From contig LIHJ01000005.1 of the NCBI GenBank assembly GCA_001399805.1, positions 1-48,839 on the forward strand: a stretch of DNA of 48,839 nucleotides, given 5' to 3'. Below, piece by piece: positions 24,057 through 31,018 of this stretch (position 1 is its first letter; each line of letters opens with the position of its first letter). A program made the translations under genes and the position numbers. The stretch comes from Candidatus Bathyarchaeota archaeon BA1. Its GTDB lineage: Archaea > Thermoproteota > Bathyarchaeia > Bathyarchaeales > Bathyarchaeaceae. The notes under the pieces were generated by a model. That model did not search any database. It saw nothing but the letters and a program-made list of their open reading frames with translations, and was not told where the DNA came from.

Positions 24057-24692
24057 TTAAACTGGTTGCTTCCTCCATTCCTTATAGTTTTCAAAAATCC
24101 TTCTCAATTCCCTTATCGGATCCTGATGGTCATCTACCCTTAAATCAAGGAACGGACGGGTTTCCGCCCAATCCTTGCCCACCACCAATAATGCAGCGGA
24201 TCGTTTCCCCCGTTTATCCCCTCCAGCCCTTTGCCCCGCTTCCAAGGCTTTCATTAGTCTTTCTGACAGCTCTCCCTGCGAACTTTCAAATGTGTGAGCC
24301 ATCGCGTTAATCACCTCACTTCCAGCAAGCATGTTGCCCGCCGCCACGTAATCCTCCCCGATTGAGTGCCCCTTCCACTCAATGGTCTCCCTCCCAGTGA
24401 ATGCGGCGTTTCTTCCACGTACGTCGATGATGATCACCTGCCTCGATTCTCGATTCGGGTCTTCCTTCAGCATGGCTTCAAGGGCTGTTTGTGGAGAGAA
24501 GCCCATCCTCAATAGTTTTAAGCCACGTATCCCGTAAAGGATGTTGGTTTTGGCTTGGGTGGCAATGGCTCCCACCCCTGCCTCTGCATGGGGCACCATG
24601 CTCCCAACAGCTGGAACCGCGGTGGAGACGCACACACCTAGCTCCAATGTTTTTGGGCATCGAGCGACTATCGAGAAGGTCAACAGTACCAC
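24057..24692 (-). CDS. DUF1028 Ntn-hydrolase-like protein
   Basis: 211 residues from GTG at 24692; the family start suggests TTG at 24683, giving TFSIVARCPKTLELGV. Other family blocks are AVPAVGSMVPHAEAGVGAIA, TQAKTN, YGIRGLKLLRMG and GEDYVAAGNMLAGSEV. DUF1028 proteins adopt the Ntn-hydrolase fold, with the residue after the start as putative nucleophile (Thr here). The reaction is unknown, though they often accompany peptidases or aminotransferases. Complete and intact, 77 bases downstream of the MFS start on the same strand orientation. Confidence 0.85.
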   Translation of the reverse strand: MVLLTFSIVARCPKTLELGVCVSTAVPAVGSMVPHAEAGVGAIATQAKTNILYGIRGLKLLRMGFSPQTALEAMLKEDPNRESRQVIIIDVRGRNAAFTGRETIEWKGHSIGEDYVAAGNMLAGSEVINAMAHTFESSQGELSERLMKALEAGQRAGGDKRGKRSAALLVVGKDWAETRPFLDLRVDDHQDPIRELRRIFENYKEWRKQPV

Positions 24693-24869
24693 TCACATGA
24701 ACTACGCGCTATTATAATATATAGATAATATTGAATAGTCTAGCGCGCGGTTTTGGCTTGTCGGACTAATGTAACACTGATTCGGTTTGTGTTGGTTTGT
24801 TCCTGATGTGATGCTGAAGTGAATGAGGTTTCAAGGGTGTTTCGAGACCTAAATCGAAAGATTTTACAT

Positions 24870-24897
24870 AGCTGACAATGTCTGTTATATGTCAGCT
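24870..24897 (+). promoter_or_regulatory. Palindromic operator over the TATA box
   Basis: AGCTGACA at 24870-24877 is mirrored by TGTCAGCT at 24890-24897 with a 12-base spacer. The TATA-like TTATAT (24885-24890) lies inside, about 30 bases before the leaderless-looking ATG at 24919. A protein on this palindrome would block promoter recognition. The operon it heads encodes a ribbon-helix-helix protein and a winged-helix protein, both plausible repressors. Confidence 0.6.
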
Positions 24898-24918
24898 TGT
24901 ATATGACAAAGATTTAAA

Positions 24919-25071
24919 ATGGATATACAAATCTTTAAAGACCCTGAGGTTTCTACTAGGCGTCCAAATGTGAAGCTTGAGGAGGTTGAAGTGGTGGTTC
25001 CGCCCGTCGTCACCGCCACCGAGGCTGTACTCCCAGCCATTCGACCGAGACCCGTGGTTGCCCGATTGTGA
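24919..25071 (+). CDS. Small hypothetical protein at head of operon
   Basis: 50 residues from ATG at 24919 to TGA at 25069, rich in Val, Pro and Glu (VKLEEVEVVVPPVV). No family is recognised. There is no ribosome-binding site, but the TATA-like box 30 bases upstream suggests a leaderless transcript. Its stop overlaps the GTG of the next gene (GTGA), which argues that it is really translated. Confidence 0.45.
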   Translation: MDIQIFKDPEVSTRRPNVKLEEVEVVVPPVVTATEAVLPAIRPRPVVARL

Positions 25072-25412
25072 GGGCGCACCACACGCCTTGGTCCCTCGTC
25101 CATGCGCTTGCAGGTCTAGCCAGCCACGCAATGTGGCACATTGAGGCTGACGATTTCAGGGCGCCTTATCCAAAGGCGATAAAGAGGCGGTCAGAGATAT
25201 TGAAAAAATGGTTTTCAGGCGCGAAAAAAGGCCTTAAGGCTGGTCTGCCAATCCAAGAAATTATTAGCCAAATCGCTGAAGACTACAAAGAGATCACTGG
25301 CGAATCATTGCTTGTTGCCAAAAAGCACATTCCGAAGAGCGTCCGAAAGTTGGAGGAGGTCTTTGGTATAAGAATCGAGGACAAAGTCACCGTGAAGGTT
25401 GAGGGTGAGTAA
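25068..25412 (+). CDS. Hypothetical protein, small-gene operon
   Basis: 114 residues from GTG at 25068, overlapping the previous stop. It begins HHTPWSLVHALAGLASHAMW then becomes helical (KAIKRRSEILKKWFSGAKKG, PIQEIISQIAEDYKEIT) and ends with a short strand. No family is recognised. It ends one base before the ATG of the ribbon-helix-helix gene, so it is part of the same transcript. Short, tightly overlapping genes of this type are common in archaeal integrated elements. Confidence 0.6.
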   Translation: MRAHHTPWSLVHALAGLASHAMWHIEADDFRAPYPKAIKRRSEILKKWFSGAKKGLKAGLPIQEIISQIAEDYKEITGESLLVAKKHIPKSVRKLEEVFGIRIEDKVTVKVEGE

Positions 25413-25912
25413 ATGAGCGTCGGTTCATTACCAGAGAGAAAAACCGTGAGGCTTGACGAAAGGCTCAGCGAGGCGGTTGAGAGAATAGCTAAGAGAGAAG
25501 GATAACAGACTCAGATGTGCTTAGACAGGCGCTAGCTGAGTACATAGAGAAAAGAAAAGAGAAATTCGTCGAGGCGCCTCACAAATGGGAGCACGTTCCT
25601 ATAAATGAAAACCGTACCGAACCCGTTAAGTTGGGCGCGGTCAGGAAAATCACTGGCGTATACAAAGGGGAAACTTGCGTTTACAGAGATGCTGAACGCT
25701 ACTGTACTAAATGGGATTTCCGTGTGATGAGGGGAAGCTTAAAGGCTCTCTCTGAAGGGGAGAGAGAGGCTTTAGAGATGTTCATCGACAAAGAAACGAA
25801 ATTAACAACAATCTTAGACGAGTATGGCAGAGTAAAAGCTTCAGGCGCACGCCTTATGAAGGCTGAGCCTGAATTGTGTTATGATTGCGTTTTATGGAAG
25901 CCCAAAGGATAG
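25413..25912 (+). pseudogene. Ribbon-helix-helix protein with Cys-rich tail, frameshifted
   Basis: From ATG at 25413 the frame reads RKTVRLDERLSEAVERIAKR and stops at TAA (25503-25505). Restoring one base at that point gives ITDSDVLRQALAEYIEKRKE and a further 120 residues (25517-25912). The joined N-terminus is a complete ribbon-helix-helix DNA-binding domain (strand TVRLDERL, helix, turn, helix SDVLRQALAEYI). The C-terminal region has VYRDAERYCTKWDFRVMRG, LDEYGRVKASGARL and CYDCVLWKPKG with paired Cys. It is the best candidate to bind the upstream palindrome. The break is a one-base deletion in the loop between helices. Confidence 0.65.
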
Positions 25913-25959
25913 ACAATTAATGGAGGAGGAAGTAACTACAAACTTAAGTCGGGACAAAA

Positions 25960-26640
25960 GTGTCGTTACGCGGTTATCGAAAAAGGGAGATACGCTGTGC
26001 ACTAGAGGTTTTCGCTAGCCTTTCGAGTGCAACTGCCTATGATTTACAGAGAGAACTTAACATTAAAAGAACGAGAGCCTTTAAGCTAATAGAGAAGCTT
26101 AAATTTTTAGGTTTTGTTGAAAAAGCTGGGGAGGCACCTATACCTGATGAACTATCGCACTTATGGTACGCATTGAAGCTTTTGAAGAAAAAGGATACTA
26201 TTCCTAGCTACAGGATAACGCATGAGGGAAAGTCTTTTCTGGGAATTAACCAGCGTACTGGAGTAAAGTCTACCTTAAAGTTAGAGCAGATAGATGATGA
26301 AATCGAGAGGGAGTACAAGAGGCTATGGAAGGAAGAACACGCAGAGGTTACGGATTATGCTAAGAAGATAGCTGACATTCCTCGACCTTATTCAGCCACC
26401 AGCATTCAACACTTCTCTCAGGCAGTTTTAAACGTAATTGAGAAGTTGTCGCCAAAGGTAGAAGTAACTGAGCTATACTCACATCCTCCGAGCTTGAAGC
26501 TAAGGGAAGAGGCTGAAGAGACTATAGAGACCGAAAAGAAACCAGAAGAAGTTGAGGTTGTTAGCCCCGAACTGATAAGAGAGTTAAAATCAGAAGAAAT
26601 TATAATACCTGAGCTTGAGAAGCATGAAAACGCTAGGTAG
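25960..26640 (+). CDS. Winged-helix protein, N-terminal part of a LAGLIDADG fusion
   Basis: 226 residues from GTG at 25960. An ATG at 25920 followed by GGAGGAGG opens another frame and could be the true start if a frameshift occurred. Residues about 8-60 form a winged helix (RCALEVFASLSSATAYDLQR, TRAFKLIEKLKFLGFVE). After a helical middle the sequence becomes Glu-rich. It stops at TAG (26638-26640) right after HENAR, and the same frame continues at once with LALLIDTEG, the LAGLIDADG helix. In LAGLIDADG proteins a Tyr often precedes this Leu, so a TAT/TAC to TAG change is a simple explanation. The full protein would be 386 residues. Confidence 0.65.
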   Translation: MSLRGYRKREIRCALEVFASLSSATAYDLQRELNIKRTRAFKLIEKLKFLGFVEKAGEAPIPDELSHLWYALKLLKKKDTIPSYRITHEGKSFLGINQRTGVKSTLKLEQIDDEIEREYKRLWKEEHAEVTDYAKKIADIPRPYSATSIQHFSQAVLNVIEKLSPKVEVTELYSHPPSLKLREEAEETIETEKKPEEVEVVSPELIRELKSEEIIIPELEKHENAR

Positions 26641-27120
26641 TTGGCGCTCCTAATTGACACAGAGGGGGCAATGGGATGGGCTTGTCACATACACAGATCC
26701 GACCGCATAAATGAAAGGTACAAATTCGAGTACGTGTATAGAACACCATACATATCTCTGGGAATGAAGGAGATAGAGTCGGAGAAAACAGTTGATGAGG
26801 GAGCTAGACTACTGGGAACCACCGCCATGACAGAGATAGAGGAGAGAAGGATAATCGTGTCTGGAGGCAGGGCAAAATCAGCCCTGCACTACATGAAGCC
26901 ACACTTCGACAAGTTCAGAAGACTTACGCCCCTCATACTCACCCTCTTCAAACACCGCACATACATACCAGCAGACAAATTTGAGAAGGTTATCGAAACG
27001 TTGTTTGACAGGTACATAGGGGCGAAAGACGCGAACCCCATACTTCTGCGAATGACCGAGGAAGGGTTCAAAAAGTTTATGAGACGCGCCGAGGAGTTAA
27101 CCGAGCTTTACCTCAAATAG
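26641..27120 (+). CDS. LAGLIDADG-type domain, continuation after in-frame TAG
   Basis: 159 residues in frame with the preceding gene, separated only by a TAG. LALLIDTEGAMGWACHI is a LAGLIDADG helix with its acidic residue. FEYVYRTPYISLGMKEIESE, EGARLLGTTAM, EERRIIVSGGRAKSALHYMK and PHFDKFRRLTPLILTLFKHR follow the usual order for one LAGLIDADG unit. One unit per chain implies action as a homodimer, or use purely as a DNA-binding module. There is no start codon other than TTG and no ribosome-binding site, so independent translation is unlikely. Together with the winged helix this could be a transcription regulator derived from a homing endonuclease, like WhiA in bacteria, although no homology to WhiA is claimed. 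Confidence 0.6.
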   Translation: MALLIDTEGAMGWACHIHRSDRINERYKFEYVYRTPYISLGMKEIESEKTVDEGARLLGTTAMTEIEERRIIVSGGRAKSALHYMKPHFDKFRRLTPLILTLFKHRTYIPADKFEKVIETLFDRYIGAKDANPILLRMTEEGFKKFMRRAEELTELYLK

Positions 27121-27152
27121 TCGCGCGCTAAAATTCAAAGCGAGGTGGTAAC

Positions 27153-28324
27153 ATGCAAAGTTTAGAATATCCAGATTCAAAAAGTAAGAGAGCAATGCCT
27201 CAAATTCTTTTTTTTGCAGCCTCAGCCATGCATAAGAGCTTTAAAGTATGCTAAGGCGCTCAAGTGGGCATTCAGTGGCAAAGTCAGAATCATATTCGGT
27301 CACTTATATCACACACTGAATGAACTATATGGACATGGTGACGAACTCTTCGATAAGATGGTTAAATTGGATCCAGACAACCTTGAAGGCGACATCAAGA
27401 GATTGATAAACAAGTTTCATCCCTTTGTAATTCATAGTCATAACGCTCCAGACTTTCTCACAATATCAGCTATCGAGGCAGCAAACGGCGAGGTTCCTGC
27501 GATACATGACTGTCATGAAGCTCTCACCCTCAGAGAAACCGGTTACTACGCAACCGGCGATAAAGAAACAATAAGAAGTTTGTATCCTAAGCAGGAGAAG
27601 ACAGCCAACGAGCGAAGCGACGGCAGGATATATGTAACCGAAGGAGTGAGAGACTACATCCAGCAGAGATACGATGTAGACCCGTCAAGGGACACGGTCT
27701 TCTGCAATTATGTTTCTGAGTCAATGGTGCCCTCTAGGCTTCGAAAAAGGCTCTCAGAGAAGGATGGTCAAACGCATATCGTCTATATAGGAACCGTCAC
27801 CAGCATCGTAAAAGACAGCCACTACGATCTACGGGAGATATTCAATGAGATCGCAAATCACGGGATACATGTACACATGTATGTTTCAATATGGGGTGCA
27901 AGAGACAAAGCCTATCAACGTTTAGCTGAAGAGAACAATTTTATACATTACCATGGGCATTTTGATCAAAAAGAGATTGCCTTACGAGATAACACAGTAC
28001 GATTTTGGTTGGGCAGGCTTTAACACAAACCCAAAAAATAGGAAACACCTTGATGTCGCTATGCCTAACAAGATTTTCGAGTACATAGCCTGCGGTCTCC
28101 CCGTTCTCGCATTTCCGCATAAGTGCATCGGAGAGTTCTTAGACAGACATAATGCTGGTCTGGTCCTCGATAGCATAGGCGAGATGGCTTCTCAACTAAA
28201 AAATGAAAAAATAGAGAGTATAAGAAGGAATGTCTTTAACTTAAGACGTGAATTCACAATAGAGAAGAACATTTATAAGATAATTCGATTTTACGAGGAG
28301 ATACATGCTTCCAAGCTTTCTTGA
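27153..28324 (+). pseudogene. GT4-like glycosyltransferase, two frameshifts
   Basis: ATG at 27153 behind GAGGTGG opens a frame reading MPQILFFAASAMHK from codon 15. A shift near 27236 leads to the long frame KYAKALKWAFSGKVRIIFGH, IHSHNAPDFLTISAIEAAN, AIHDCHEALTLR, GRIYVTEGVRDYIQQRY and HIVYIGTVTS. A second shift in the A-run near 27967 leads to YEITQYDFGWAGFNTNPKN, MPNKIFEYIACGLPVLAFPH and GEFLDRHNAGLVL. This is the two-Rossmann-domain layout of GT-B glycosyltransferases of the GT4 type; the last part has the nucleotide-sugar-binding Glu region (F-E-Y-IACGLPV). It would transfer a sugar from an NDP-sugar to a lipid or glycan. Both breaks are one-base changes and the second is in a homopolymer, so assembly error must be considered. 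Confidence 0.75.
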
Positions 28325-28330
28325 AATTAA

Positions 28331-28558
28331 TTAGAAAAGTTCTCCCTTCATTAACTCTTCCAGGCTCAAGCTTCTGCGCTCAACTTCTTTTTTAATAGAA
28401 TACCTTGAAATCTGCTCAACTCTTCCCAACTCCTGAAGCCTGCTCCATATATTGTAAAATTCTTGATGGTTCAAAGCTGGAGTTGGCAAGGTAATGTTTA
28501 TTTTAAGATACTTCACGAATTGATACGTCGAGCCACCATGGAGAATGTCATGGAACAT
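28331..28558 (-). CDS. Small hypothetical protein
   Basis: 75 residues on the minus strand (ATG at 28558; alternative ATG at 28537 is out of frame). The middle reads KYLKINITLPTPALNHQEFY and the end is charged (SRYSIKKEVERRSLSLEELM). No family is recognised; the tail is antitoxin-like in composition. It ends six bases from the glycosyltransferase stop, convergently. It may be a fragment. Confidence 0.35.
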   Translation of the reverse strand: MFHDILHGGSTYQFVKYLKINITLPTPALNHQEFYNIWSRLQELGRVEQISRYSIKKEVERRSLSLEELMKGELF

Positions 28559-28589
28559 CCCTCGTAATATTCTGGGTGATCATTAATTA

Positions 28590-28806
28590 TCATTTTCCGG
28601 CTTATGTGGATGTTTATTTTTGTTGGGGCAAAGAAAGGGAGTAGAAGCGCCACAATTGAGAAGAGGGTCATAGCGTAAAAGGCGGACTATAAGCTCATCT
28701 ATCAGCACGTGAGGCCGCAATTGCCGTTGAGACTGACCCCAGACCAAAACCAAGGAAAAACACGATGACGAAGACCGTGCCTCTCATGCTATCTGGTGTC
28801 CATAAA
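28590..28806 (-). pseudogene. MFS transporter C-terminal remnant
   Basis: Reading the minus strand from about 28806 gives WTPDSMRGTVFVIVFFLGFG then LGSVSTAIAASRADR, a stop, and in another frame FYAMTLFSIVALLLPFFAP. These look like the last two or three transmembrane helices of a major facilitator protein. It carries at least one stop and one shift and lacks the rest of the gene. The remainder of 28559-29112 holds only the repeat and hairpin listed separately. Confidence 0.5.
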
Positions 28807-28969
28807 AACAAATTCCGTAAGTTATAATGAAGATGGAAACACCAATGACGGACTGAGGTGTCACTTGTAAAGAGACCAAACTAACTAATCCAATAAAATA
28901 CCCCGGTTAAGGCCACAGTCAAGTCCTCTTAGAGCCGAATGAACCTCGTTCATTACTTATTAACTATTT

Positions 28970-29006
28970 AGTTAATTGGTTCTAACATTCAAATTTATTT
29001 AAAAAC
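28970..29006 (+). repeat. 37-bp dispersed repeat, copy 2
   Basis: Second copy of the AGTTAATTGGTT-initial repeat (first copy 639-675, same orientation, 31 of 37 identical). It is followed by the CCCACG hairpin at 29020, suggesting a relic of an IS605-type insertion. Confidence 0.5.
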
Positions 29007-29019
29007 GGCCCTCGTTTCG

Positions 29020-29039
29020 CCCACGACTAAAGCCGTGGG
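29020..29039 (+). mobile_element. IS605-type end hairpin relic
   Basis: CCCACG-ACTAAAGC-CGTGGG forms a six-pair hairpin followed by TTTTCTGGC. The 'cccacgactaaagccgtggg' form is frequent beside archaeal IS200/IS605 elements. No transposase gene remains nearby, so this is a solo end. Confidence 0.45.
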
Positions 29040-29112
29040 TTTTCTGGCTAATTTTGATAAATTATTTCTATAAATAGTAAGACGCCTAGGTTACAACATC
29101 AAAACATAGTAA

Positions 29113-29937
29113 ATGAACAGAAAAAGGGGATTTGCGGTGGTATCGCCGCTCTTAGGCGCTTTGGTTGAAGGATTTAAAAGGGGCAAACTTGTATGTATGG
29201 CTATGAGCATTATGATGCAAGGTGAGAATGTGGCTCTGGAAACGAGAAAGCTTAAGGTTTTTGCCACCAAGCTTGGTGCGGACTTGGTAGGAATAGCCGA
29301 CCTACGTCTCTATAGTGATGCCTATGGCTTCTCAAAACCACTACTCGAAAAGTTTCCTTTGGCGGTTTCAATGGCGGTGCGCCTCTCCGACCCCATCATC
29401 GATGGAATAACCGAGGAGGACCCCACCCAGATCTATGCGCATCATTATAGAACGGTCAACGCGTTGCTGGACGACATCGCCATTCGGGTTGGAAATTATT
29501 GCCAGGCTAAGGGATATGGTGCCTTGCCGATTCCCGCCGCCCAGGTCGCGGATGAGGGGAGACTCCTGGGGGCCATTTCCCATAAGGCCATCGCTGTCTT
29601 GGCTGGTTTAGGTTGGCAGGGTAAGAGCCTGCTTGTCATCAATGAGCGCTTTGGGCCGAGAATTCGCCTCGTTTCCGTGCTAACCACCTTCCCACTTGCT
29701 CCTGACAAGTCCCTAGAAAGCCGTTGTGGAAACTGTGTCGCTTGTGTGGATGCTTGCCCGGTGGCCGCCATAAAGGGGACTTCCCCTCAGGAAGGTGCAC
29801 TATCTCGTGAGGAGGCGGTTAACGTTCAAGCTTGCAACCAACGATTATTGAGCATTGCGAGTAATCCTCGATATGGAAGCAGGGTTTGTGGACTTTGCAT
29901 AAAGGTTTGCCCTTGGGGAAGAAAAGCTGAGCTATAG
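29113..29937 (+). CDS. QueG-like double 4Fe-4S protein
   Basis: 274 residues from ATG at 29113; internal starts at 29200-29230 (the GTG at 29230 has GGTGA upstream) would match the family length better. GADLVGIADLRLY starts the conserved part; PAAQVADEGRLLGAISHKA and LAGLGWQGKSLLVI follow, as in epoxyqueuosine-reductase-like proteins. Two ferredoxin clusters come next: CGNCVACVDACPVAAI and CGLCIKVCPWGRK, with an intervening ACNQ Cys. Bacterial QueG uses cobalamin and these clusters to reduce epoxyqueuosine in tRNA. Archaea make archaeosine rather than queuosine, so this short homologue is probably a reductase of another substrate. Intact, between two decayed regions. Confidence 0.8.
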   Translation: MNRKRGFAVVSPLLGALVEGFKRGKLVCMAMSIMMQGENVALETRKLKVFATKLGADLVGIADLRLYSDAYGFSKPLLEKFPLAVSMAVRLSDPIIDGITEEDPTQIYAHHYRTVNALLDDIAIRVGNYCQAKGYGALPIPAAQVADEGRLLGAISHKAIAVLAGLGWQGKSLLVINERFGPRIRLVSVLTTFPLAPDKSLESRCGNCVACVDACPVAAIKGTSPQEGALSREEAVNVQACNQRLLSIASNPRYGSRVCGLCIKVCPWGRKAEL

Positions 29938-29985
29938 ATGATTCGTCCATAAGGTTATTATGAAGCGGGATGATGATGTGAAACC

Positions 29986-30730
29986 ATGCTGAAGGAAGGT
30001 TTGTTCATAAATCAGATGCGAAAGTGCATGAAGCCTGAGCATTTGTTCGTCATTGCCGCTGCCTTTATCGTTTTTCCTTCTCTTTTCACTGACTTTTACA
30101 AGGGCATATGGTTCCTTCAGGACCTTTTCGCTGCTTCAGTTCAGGAGAATCCGATTTTCTTCCTTCTTGATCCTAGGGGTGGGGGCTTAATTATGCCAGG
30201 GGGATCATTTTGGCCTTGTATGAGTGGAGGGCGAATAGGAAAGAGGCGGCACTAACCCTCTCAACCACAACGACTGCTGGAATGCTGCTTAGCCTCTCAT
30301 TCATTCCTCCGCAGTGGCTCTGGACATTCCTGTTAATGGAGTTTATTCCCATCGCAATCATTTTGGGTTACAGGCCTCCAAAATGGAGCGGAAGATAGCG
30401 GTAGCGGTTTTTTTGATACTCTGCACATCGCCTCTTTTTATGCAATCCATTGAGGCATCCAGGTGGATGGGACACACAATAGACGAGAAGGGCTACCATG
30501 AATTGGAGATGATTGGGAACGTTATCCCCCCGAACTCCGTCATAGCCAATTTGGTTCATCCCCGCTTTGGATACTGGGTTCAATACGTTATTAGATGCGA
30601 CATAGCTCGGAGGCTGTCCCCAGATCTTTGGCGATCACACTCACACGTGCTTGCCCTGTATCAGAAATCTTCACCACCAAAACCGCCACCGGATTCGAAG
30701 ATACTTTTAATGGATATCGGTTCCTCTTAG
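29986..30730 (+). pseudogene. Multi-span membrane protein (GT-C-like), broken
   Basis: Three frames together make one membrane-protein C-terminus: HLFVIAAAFIVFPSLFTDFY and NPIFFLLDPRGGGLIMPGG, then after a shift near 30204 ILALYEWRANRKEAALTLST and LWTFLLMEFIPIAIILGY, then after a shift near 30390 KIAVAVFLILCTSP and a soluble tail with GYHELEMIGNVIPPNSVIAN. Hydrophobic helices followed by a soluble tail resemble polytopic GT-C glycosyltransferases or related archaeal membrane proteins; the N-terminal catalytic loop is missing. At least two frameshifts plus N-terminal truncation. Beyond it, 30731-31018 holds nothing I can identify. Confidence 0.5.
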
Positions 30731-31018
30731 TCGAGTTGCCGAGACCGCGTTAAGCCTAATTCCACAGTCATTGTTGCATGCTGTCGCGATGGCTTCAAAT
30801 TTCAGGAAGCCCATATAGCCTTTGTACAAGAATGAGCGAATGAAGTTCTTCGTCGAGGGTTGGTTATTAAAATTGATTGGTAGGTCAGTTATTGCCCTAT
30901 AATCCACAAGCAAACACTCTATCAAATAGGCCGCACCCAGCTGAGTTATTTTTCCCTCTATTGTTTAGCTCATCTTGATGCGAGTCGCATCTTCAAATAG
31001 CTGATTCCAAGCATCGCT

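Noticed and set aside
29113..29937. Calling the QueG-like gene a queuosine enzyme
   Set aside because: Archaea use archaeosine rather than queuosine; short QueG-like proteins have diverse roles, so only the domain family is reported.
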